The translations under genes and the position numbers were made by a program. The notes under the pieces were generated by a model, which was given only the letters and a program-made list of their open reading frames with translations, was not told the origin of the DNA and did not search any database. From DAOSVX01 sp964440405 (GTDB lineage: Bacteria; Bacillota_I; Bacilli_A; RF39; UBA660): a stretch of DNA of 5,046 nt. Of this stretch, positions 1-4,516 are shown one piece after another. Positions within the stretch are counted from its first letter, which is position 1. Every line of letters begins with the position of its first letter. The stretch lies in assembly GCA_964440405.1 (NCBI GenBank), contig CAYTSB010000056.1, forward strand, positions 1-5,046, written 5' to 3'.

Positions 1-103
1 CTATAAAAACACTTATTCCAAGAGCAATAATAAACATAATTGAAAGAAATCTGCCGATTGAGTTTTTTATCTTCTTAAAAATATTTTTAATTAATAATTT
101 CAT
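1..103 (-). CDS. FtsX-like ABC transporter permease, N-terminal fragment (cut by left edge)
   Basis: Only the first 34 codons are inside the window. The protein begins MKLLIKNIFKKIKNS, continues with GRF, and then enters a strongly hydrophobic stretch (LSIMFIIALGISVFI) that looks like the first transmembrane helix. A basic amphipathic start followed by a helix of this type is typical of the large FtsX-family permeases that partner LolD/MacB ATPases in Bacillota. The ATG shares its A with the last base of the ATPase stop codon (TAATG), so the two genes are very likely translationally coupled, and an AAGGAG lies 11 bases upstream inside the ATPase gene. The permease would form the membrane channel or mechanotransmission part of the transporter. 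The substrate cannot be told from this fragment; family members handle lipoproteins, antimicrobial peptides or cell-envelope targets. Family assignment rests on the N-terminus and the adjacent ATPase. Confidence 0.8.
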   Translation of the reverse strand, partial: MKLLIKNIFKKIKNSIGRFLSIMFIIALGISVFI

Positions 104-801
104 TACCAATTAATCTCCTTTATTTCTAAAGGTCGCTTATTAATTATATTTTCTTCCACTGTTCCGTTTTTCATTTTTATAACTCTATTGGCAATTTGAG
201 CAATTGCTGAATTATGCGTAATAATTACAACTGTCATACCATATTCTTGACAAGTCTTTTGTAACACTTCCAAGACTTTTTGCCCTGTTTTTGAATCTAA
301 TGCTCCAGTTGGTTCATCGCATAAAAGTAATTTCGGTTTTTTAGCAAGCGCTCTAGCTATTGCAACTCTTTGTTGCTCTCCGCCAGATAATTGGGCCGGG
401 AAATTATTTATTCTATCTTTTAATCCGACACTAGCAAGAACTTCTTTTGCAGGGATAGTATCTTCACAAATTTGATTAGTGAGTTCAATGTTTTCAAGAG
501 AAGTTAAATTCGGAACAAGATTATAAAACTGAAAGATAAAACCTATATCATTTCTTCTATATCTTGTTAATTCATAATCCGAATATTTTGATATATCCTT
601 ACCGTCAACCATAATTGTTCCTGAATTACATCTATCCATGCCACCTAAAATATTTAATACTGTTGTTTTTCCCGCTCCGGAAGGTCCAAGAATAACTGCA
701 AGTTCGCCTTTTTCAATACCAAAAGAAACTTTATCAGCAGCCATTATAGTAATATCGCCCATTTTATATGTTTTAGTTACTTTACTTAATTCTATATACA
801 T
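103..801 (-). CDS. ABC transporter ATP-binding protein, LolD/MacB type
   Basis: Complete 232-residue nucleotide-binding subunit with every canonical motif: Walker A GPSGAGKT (39-46), Q-loop Gln91 in FQFYNLVP, signature LSGGEQQR (138-145), Walker B LLLCDEP with Asp162-Glu163, D-loop ALD (167-169) and H-loop His196. It should therefore be catalytically competent and hydrolyse ATP at the cytoplasmic face of the membrane. The length and the DEPTGALD sequence are those of the MacB/LolD/FtsE branch, which works with FtsX-fold permeases rather than classical importers; the downstream permease agrees. The ATG is preceded by AAAGGA at 7 bases. The gene is first in a minus-strand operon with its own promoter candidate. 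No regulator or two-component system is in view, so whether it exports a peptide or antibiotic or acts on the envelope is unknown. The residues after about 215 are a short lysine- and glutamate-rich tail without known motifs. Confidence 0.95.
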   Translation of the reverse strand: MYIELSKVTKTYKMGDITIMAADKVSFGIEKGELAVILGPSGAGKTTVLNILGGMDRCNSGTIMVDGKDISKYSDYELTRYRRNDIGFIFQFYNLVPNLTSLENIELTNQICEDTIPAKEVLASVGLKDRINNFPAQLSGGEQQRVAIARALAKKPKLLLCDEPTGALDSKTGQKVLEVLQKTCQEYGMTVVIITHNSAIAQIANRVIKMKNGTVEENIINKRPLEIKEINW

Positions 802-848
802 TGCTTATTCCTTTCTATATTTTTATATTAAATTGTTCTACTATATTA

Positions 849-876
849 ATTATACCTTTTATAGTAATAAAATCAA
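849..876 (-). promoter_or_regulatory. Sigma-A-like promoter of the ABC operon
   Basis: Read on the minus strand, TTGATT (876-871) and a perfect TATAAT (854-849) are separated by 16 bases and lie about 48 bases upstream of the ATPase ATG. The -35 matches the consensus at 4 of 6 positions. Spacing and position fit a housekeeping promoter for the ATPase-permease pair. This is read by eye; no start site is known. Confidence 0.55.
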
Positions 877-929
877 CAAATTGTTTTTAAAACTTAATTA
901 CAAAATATTTCAAGAAATTCTTTTTAAAT

Positions 930-976
930 TGTGCATATACTATAGTCAATTTTTTTTGATGTGCATTACTTATAGT
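930..976 (+). repeat. Two-copy direct repeat TGTGCAT-N4-TATAGT, 30 bp period
   Basis: Copy one is TGTGCATATACTATAGT (930-946) and copy two is TGTGCATTACTTATAGT (960-976). They match at 13 of 17 positions, and the four mismatches are confined to the central four bases. The copies start exactly 30 bp apart, close to three helical turns, between the divergent ABC operon and the microprotein gene. The second copy ends next to that gene's ribosome binding site. The layout resembles tandem operator half-sites for one regulator, or an imperfectly duplicated promoter -10 region (TATACT or TATAGT in copy one). Which gene they control is inference; the microprotein gene is nearer. Confidence 0.5.
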
Positions 977-990
977 AGGAAGTAGATATT

Positions 991-1122
991 ATGTGTTGCT
1001 TATTATTATTGATAATTTTTTGTCCATTTATAATTATTTTTTTTCCAATAATTTTAATAATATGGATTTTAAATTTAGCATTCGGATGTTTCAATTGCCG
1101 AAGAGATTGTAGAAGATATTAA
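991..1122 (+). CDS. Cysteine-tipped single-span membrane microprotein (43 aa)
   Basis: A 43-residue open frame from ATG to TAA, preceded by AGGAAG at 8 bases and followed at once by a terminator, so it has the parts of a complete monocistronic gene. Residues 4 to about 31 are almost entirely Leu/Ile/Phe, with Pro12 and Pro19, enough for one long transmembrane helix. The tail is CFNCRRDCRRY: cysteines at 33, 36 and 40 (CxxCxxxC) among four arginines. Cys2, Cys3 and Cys11 bring the total to six. The positive-inside rule suggests a cytoplasmic C-terminus, where the three cysteines could bind metal, be acylated or crosslink. I do not recognise a family. Roles such as a type I toxin, a small regulator of the neighbouring transporter or an envelope peptide are all possible. 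The gene is divergent from the ABC operon across a 189 bp spacer. Confidence 0.6.
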   Translation: MCCLLLLIIFCPFIIIFFPIILIIWILNLAFGCFNCRRDCRRY

Positions 1123-1137
1123 TCTTCTATTTTTTTT
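1110..1137 (+). terminator. Rho-independent terminator overlapping the end of the microprotein gene
   Basis: TAGAAGAT (1110-1117) pairs perfectly with ATCTTCTA (1122-1129) around the loop ATTA, followed by eight T (1130-1137). The left arm is the coding sequence for the last codons (the Arg-Arg-Tyr end), and the stop codon lies in the loop and the first base of the right arm. A ribosome reaching the stop codon would cover the hairpin, so translation could affect termination. Confidence 0.75.
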
Positions 1138-1279
1138 AAATAGATTCCTTTATATTTTAACTTCACCAATGCTTTTTTAACATCGCCATAATTAAACTTT
1201 GCTTTTTTATTATTAAAATTTAAAAATATCATCAATTATATTTTATATACTCATATTTATATTATAAGGAGTTGTTTTA

Positions 1280-1807
1280 ATGAATAAGCTAACTAATTAT
1301 GCTACAGCTAGTGGTTATTATAAAAGTTTAGAAACAATTATTCAATCTAATGAAAATACTATATTATTAACAAATAATTTAGAATTCGTAAAAAAATCCA
1401 ACAAAACTTTATGGGCAACTGGTAATTTAACCTATACCATTAATGTCAAAAATCTCTCAAGCATAATTTTGAAAAACATTATAATTACGGATGTTTTAAA
1501 TCCTAAACTTATTTCTTTAATTGTTGAAAGTGTAAGAATAAATGATGTTCCTGCTGGATATGGTATTTTTACGTATAATAAAAATAATGGAACTTTAGCT
1601 ATTAACTTACCAAAAATTGAGCCAAATGAACTAGTTGTAATAAAATACCAAGTTACGAAAAACATGATAGAAATTTTCAAGCTTGATAATATTGCAACAT
1701 TATCGTTTGATAGTGATGGTTCATTGATTACTACTAACAATATTGTTAATAGTAATGTTGTTACAGTATATGGCATTTCAAAGATATGTAGATGTAAAGA
1801 AAAATAG
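1280..1807 (+). CDS. DUF11-domain protein without signal peptide (175 aa), paralogue of the 129-aa protein
   Basis: Residues about 33-140 form a DUF11-type beta-sandwich: a strand ending at Lys38, then WATGNLTYTI (45-54), an N-x-S turn, IIITDVLNP (67-75), and later strands LAINLP and VVIKYQV. The 129-residue protein at 3827 is a clear paralogue: by ungapped hand count 33 of the first 80 residues are identical, including WATGNLTYTI and the start MN-x-LTN. After the shared part this protein continues for about 46 residues (LDNIATLSF, NIVNSNVVTVYG) and ends CRCKEK. In many DUF11 proteins N-x-A-T and N-x-V-x-x-x-V segments flank the domain, so this copy looks complete. There is no signal peptide, anchor or transmembrane segment. 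The protein is rich in Lys and Asn. The ATG follows AAGGAG at 8 bases. It is convergent with the WxL-like protein gene. Function unknown; DUF11 domains are structural repeats of surface and spore proteins. Confidence 0.8.
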   Translation: MNKLTNYATASGYYKSLETIIQSNENTILLTNNLEFVKKSNKTLWATGNLTYTINVKNLSSIILKNIIITDVLNPKLISLIVESVRINDVPAGYGIFTYNKNNGTLAINLPKIEPNELVVIKYQVTKNMIEIFKLDNIATLSFDSDGSLITTNNIVNSNVVTVYGISKICRCKEK

Positions 1808-1829
1808 AAATTTTATTACTTTCTATTTT
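1801..1829. terminator. Bidirectional terminator shared by the convergent DUF11 and WxL-like genes
   Basis: AAAATAGAAA (1801-1810) pairs perfectly with TTTCTATTTT (1820-1829) around a nine-base loop. On the plus strand the right arm runs into TTTTATTC; on the minus strand it runs into TTTTTC. The stem contains the TAG stop of the plus gene (1805-1807) and touches the TAA stop of the minus gene (1828-1830), so one hairpin can end both transcripts. The all-A/T outer stem makes it fairly weak. Confidence 0.6.
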
Positions 1830-3711
1830 ATTCTATATACCAATTAATATCATTTTTATAAGTTGTATTAACTACGACTGGATTAATATTAAGTTGAAGT
1901 AAAATACCTTCATTATTGGGCCAATTGACTTCAATTTCGCCAGTTGATATTCCGTCAGATGTATAAACTAAAGTTGGTGTTGTAGATAAAACTGTCATAT
2001 TACCTATTTCATCAACAAATACAAGCCCATCTATTAACGTATCACCTTTTTCATTAATTAGTGCATTATTGATAAAAGCATATAAATTCCATACAGTTGG
2101 ATATATTCTAGAATCATTGACAATTACTTTTAAAGCACTAGAACGATTACATAAGGTTGGTGTTGTTTGGAATGGGATAGTTGAAAATGTTACTTGACTT
2201 GTAGCTGATACTATATTGATATCTCCGGTAAATACTACTTCTACGTTTCTAAATCTATATAAAAAACTATTAGCTACATTCGATACAAAATAAATTACTG
2301 TTCCTATTGGTAGTGGAATTGAATAAGTGTAACTGTAATTACTCAAGTTATCAGCTTGGACATAATAATCATTGCTATTATAACTTATTCTAACATCTGC
2401 ATACGGACTTGTTGCACCACTTATTTCTGTTGATGTATCTGTTATTGGATTTATTGCTAAAGATGGTCTACCCATTGATAATACTTTAGTATTGTTGATT
2501 AAAAAATTGTTTAAATTTGGCAATTCACTTTCTTCAGCACTTGTTAAATTAGTGCTTGTTATAATAGTTGTTGAAGTAGTTATATTGCCATTTACAGTTA
2601 AGTTATTAGTGTTTTCTAGTTTATACCAAGAGTAAGTTGGAATATCATAAATATCTCCCGCACTGGCAAGCGCTGTAAAGGTAGTCCATCTATTGTACTG
2701 GGAAATATTAAAAGTAAATGGAATAGTTGAAGAAGAGGATATAGCATTTGTTGGTCTATTATAAAAGACTATACTACTAGGATTATTCAAATTAAATGAG
2801 GCAGAAGTTCCTATAAACTGTAAACAATAATTCCCTGTTGCTCCAGAATAATCACTAATCATTTTTAATGATGCGCCACTGTTCATTTTAAATTCACCAA
2901 TTACACACCAAGTAGCAGCTAAACCGAATTGCTGTTTTTGTTCGATATTTAAGGTTGCCCCACTATCAATTAAAACATTGTTTGTTCGATGACTATTATC
3001 ATATCCCATCCCTCTTGCTGTTTCAATATTTGTATTTGAATTACTTCCAAAAGTCATATTCATATAACTAGCGGAACTTAAATAATATAGATAAGAACTA
3101 TTGCCAACTATTGTCACATTTGAATTCGGCAAAACATTAAAAAATGGATATGTACTTCCAACTACATATCTAAACCAAAAAAGAGCAGTTGATGTAGATG
3201 CGCTATTTATAGTAACTGTTCCCCCTAAAGTAATATTTCTTGTTTCAGCAACTTCATTTGCTAGGGAAGATCCTGTTTGAATAGTTATATCACAATCTAT
3301 AATATTTAAAGAACTATAAGGATTAAATGCCATTTGTGGACCTGTATAATTAATGTTTATATAATTAACAATTACATTACTTAGATTAGAAGTTTCATAT
3401 ATACATATAATTCCATAATAATTTCTTCCTATCACATCAATATTTTGAACAGTAATATTCATACTGCTTGGACCAAGTAAATAAATTGTTTGTGATGCTG
3501 AAGAACTACTATAATCAGTGTAAGTATAGCGGACATTATCATAGGTACCATCAATTGTTATATTTGATTTAGATGAATATATTGATATTCCTCCTGCTAA
3601 AGTTATGTTATCTCCAAAATATATTAAACTATAAGTGTTATTACCTTCTAAAATTGTTTTTAATTCATTATAATTATAAACAACTACTGTTTCACTGTCG
3701 ATTATTGTCAC
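1828..3711 (-). CDS. Pectate-lyase-like beta-helix adhesin with C-terminal WxL-like domain (627 aa), no signal peptide
   Basis: Three regions are visible. Residues about 10-340 are Asn/Ser/Thr-rich with repeated short beta-strand patterns (ITLAGGISI, ITIDGTYDNVRYTY, MNITVQNIDVIGRNYYGI, LNIIDCDITIQ, LNIEQ), as in the pectate-lyase-like adhesive domain of Bacillota surface proteins. No lyase catalytic residues were identified, so binding rather than cleavage is likely. Residues about 416-492 resemble a bacterial Ig-like domain (ITDTSTEISGATSPYADVRI; later a G-T-x-I-x-F strand). Residues about 505-627 resemble a WxL domain: LKVIVNDSR then WNL (541-543), L-x-x-G-L-V-F-V-D, and a final Y-x-x-x-I-N-W-Y-I (618-626) in place of the usual second W-x-L. 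WxL domains bind peptidoglycan non-covalently. The N-terminus MTIIDSETVVVYNYNE has no signal peptide. The start is GTG, with an in-frame stop four codons upstream and AGGTGA six bases before it. Residues 340-415 are unassigned. Confidence 0.8.
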   Translation of the reverse strand: MTIIDSETVVVYNYNELKTILEGNNTYSLIYFGDNITLAGGISIYSSKSNITIDGTYDNVRYTYTDYSSSSASQTIYLLGPSSMNITVQNIDVIGRNYYGIICIYETSNLSNVIVNYININYTGPQMAFNPYSSLNIIDCDITIQTGSSLANEVAETRNITLGGTVTINSASTSTALFWFRYVVGSTYPFFNVLPNSNVTIVGNSSYLYYLSSASYMNMTFGSNSNTNIETARGMGYDNSHRTNNVLIDSGATLNIEQKQQFGLAATWCVIGEFKMNSGASLKMISDYSGATGNYCLQFIGTSASFNLNNPSSIVFYNRPTNAISSSSTIPFTFNISQYNRWTTFTALASAGDIYDIPTYSWYKLENTNNLTVNGNITTSTTIITSTNLTSAEESELPNLNNFLINNTKVLSMGRPSLAINPITDTSTEISGATSPYADVRISYNSNDYYVQADNLSNYSYTYSIPLPIGTVIYFVSNVANSFLYRFRNVEVVFTGDINIVSATSQVTFSTIPFQTTPTLCNRSSALKVIVNDSRIYPTVWNLYAFINNALINEKGDTLIDGLVFVDEIGNMTVLSTTPTLVYTSDGISTGEIEVNWPNNEGILLQLNINPVVVNTTYKNDINWYIE

Positions 3712-3717
3712 TTTTTA

Positions 3718-3723
3718 TCACCT
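3718..3723 (-). promoter_or_regulatory. Ribosome binding site AGGTGA fixing the GTG start
   Basis: On the minus strand AGGTGA (3723-3718) lies six bases before GTG at 3711-3709. It matches the 3' part of the extended Shine-Dalgarno sequence GGAGGTGA. Its presence, and the in-frame TAA between it and the GTG, rule out a longer N-terminus, so the missing signal peptide is not caused by a wrongly called start. Confidence 0.7.
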
Positions 3724-3770
3724 AAAGTATTATATTAATCAAATAATTTTCTAATTAATAAATAAAACTA

Positions 3771-3821
3771 TTAAACAAATAAATATAATTGCATAGAATA
3801 AAGTAGTGTTTTAAGGAGGTG
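3771..3821 (+). promoter_or_regulatory. Candidate promoter and strong ribosome binding site of the 129-aa DUF11 gene
   Basis: TTAAAC (3771-3776), 17 bases, TAGAAT (3794-3799) gives a weak sigma-A reading: 3 of 6 at -35 and 5 of 6 at -10. The overlapping CATAGAATA (3792-3800) fits the sigma-K -10 pattern CATANNNTA at all fixed positions, with AACA at 3774-3777 as a possible -35, though the spacing is a little short. Downstream, AAGGAGGTG (3813-3821) is a near-perfect Shine-Dalgarno five bases from the ATG. It is the strongest ribosome binding site in the window and implies high translation. Confidence 0.4.
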
Positions 3822-3826
3822 TTTTT

Positions 3827-4216
3827 ATGAACGAATTAACTAACATTGCTACCTCAGTCGGTACTTATGAAAGCTTATCAACTGAAATGACAACAGAAGC
3901 TGTTGTTACACAATTAGTAGATGATTTAAATATTACTAAAACAGCAAATCGTGAATCTTGGGCAACTGGAAACTTAACATATACTATCACTATTGATAAC
4001 CAAAGTACGAATCCATATGAAAGTCCAGTTGTTACTGATACTGTCGATCCTACTTTAGCTACTTTAGTGGATGGAACAGTTACTATAAACGGTACACCCG
4101 CTACTAGTCCTACCGATTATACATTTGATGCTGGAACTGGATTATTAACTGTTAATCTAAGCGATGTTGCCGCTACATCAACAACTGTTATTGTATTTGA
4201 GGTTGAAAGAATCTAA
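3827..4216 (+). CDS. Short acidic DUF11-domain protein (129 aa), no signal peptide
   Basis: A single DUF11-type beta-sandwich: LNITKTAN (34-41), WATGNLTYTITIDNQS (45-60), VVTDTVDPTLATLVDGTVTING (68-89), then YTFDAGTGLLTVNL and a last strand VIVFEV. KTA..., W-x-x-G-x-L-T-Y-T-I-x-I-x-N and TDTVDPTL are the typical DUF11 landmarks. It is colinear with the 175-residue paralogue at 1280 but stops straight after the last shared strand, at VERI, so it lacks that protein's 46-residue tail. The protein is Thr-rich and strongly acidic, with about 17 Asp/Glu and only three Lys/Arg. There is no signal peptide, anchor or cysteine. The gene has an excellent ribosome binding site and its own terminator, and is divergent from the WxL-like gene across 115 bp. 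A structural or coat-like role is a reasonable inference; the actual function is unknown. Confidence 0.8.
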   Translation: MNELTNIATSVGTYESLSTEMTTEAVVTQLVDDLNITKTANRESWATGNLTYTITIDNQSTNPYESPVVTDTVDPTLATLVDGTVTINGTPATSPTDYTFDAGTGLLTVNLSDVAATSTTVIVFEVERI

Positions 4217-4256
4217 AGAAGAAAAAATAATTATATATGAAGTAAATCTAATATAT

Positions 4257-4289
4257 AAGACAGGAAATAAAGCTATTTCTTGTTTTTTT
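4257..4289 (+). terminator. Rho-independent terminator of the 129-aa DUF11 gene
   Basis: ACAGGAAATA (4260-4269) pairs with TATTTCTTGT (4274-4283) over ten positions with one G-U wobble, loop AAGC, followed by a T run (4284-4289). A few weaker pairs extend the base of the stem to 4257. It lies about 40 bases after the stop codon and is the strongest plus-strand terminator in the window. Confidence 0.8.
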
Positions 4290-4447
4290 AAAAGTGAAAT
4301 TTTAGTATTATAAATATCGCAAAATGATTTTTTTCTTTGTTTTTTAATTAGACCCACAAGCCTATTTTAATTTAGTAATGAGATCAGAACTCATTTTGAT
4401 TTCTTTTTTTGATATATCAATCATACACACACATCCTTCATTAAAGC
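4290..4447. other. Non-coding spacer with a weak hairpin and possible coding relic
   Basis: Between the two facing terminators there is no convincing gene. AATGAG (4377-4382) can pair with CTCATT (4390-4395), but no clean T run follows, so it is not called a terminator. On the minus strand, 4424-4362 is a 20-codon frame starting MIDISKKEIK with a GAAGGA nine bases upstream and ending in TAG. It looks coding-like in composition but is too short to name. The plus strand also holds long T runs near 4327-4345. Confidence 0.4.
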
Positions 4448-4471
4448 AAAAAAATCAATCTTTCGATTGAT
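4448..4471 (-). terminator. Rho-independent terminator of the S51-like gene
   Basis: Read on the minus strand, ATCAATC (4471-4465) and GATTGAT (4460-4454) form a perfect seven-base stem closed by a stable GAAA (GNRA) tetraloop, followed by six T (4453-4448). It lies 46 bases beyond the stop codon of the minus-strand gene ending at 4517. Confidence 0.85.
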
Positions 4472-4516
4472 ATTTCAAATTATTACTTTACCAGTTGAAT
4501 TTAAAATCAAGTTTTT

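Noticed and set aside
638..985. 115-codon plus-strand open frame
   Set aside because: It is antisense to the ABC ATPase gene, which has all its motifs, and then runs into an AT-rich promoter region. There is no ribosome binding site and the translation is low-complexity.
1432..1776. 114-codon minus-strand open frame
   Set aside because: It is the antisense shadow of the DUF11 gene at 1280, which has a good ribosome binding site and a paralogue. The shadow has neither.
1828..3711. Active pectate lyase
   Set aside because: The similarity is only to the beta-helix pattern of adhesive domains. I could not see a conserved set of Asp/Arg/Lys catalytic or calcium-binding residues.
3729..3734. Perfect TATAAT on the minus strand before the WxL-like gene
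   Set aside because: A start site seven bases on would fall inside the AGGTGA ribosome binding site, and no -35 lies 16-18 bases upstream. It is probably chance in AT-rich DNA.
4377..4395. AATGAG/CTCATT hairpin as a terminator
   Set aside because: The stem is only six bases and is followed by TTGATTTC before any T run. A far better terminator serves each neighbouring gene.
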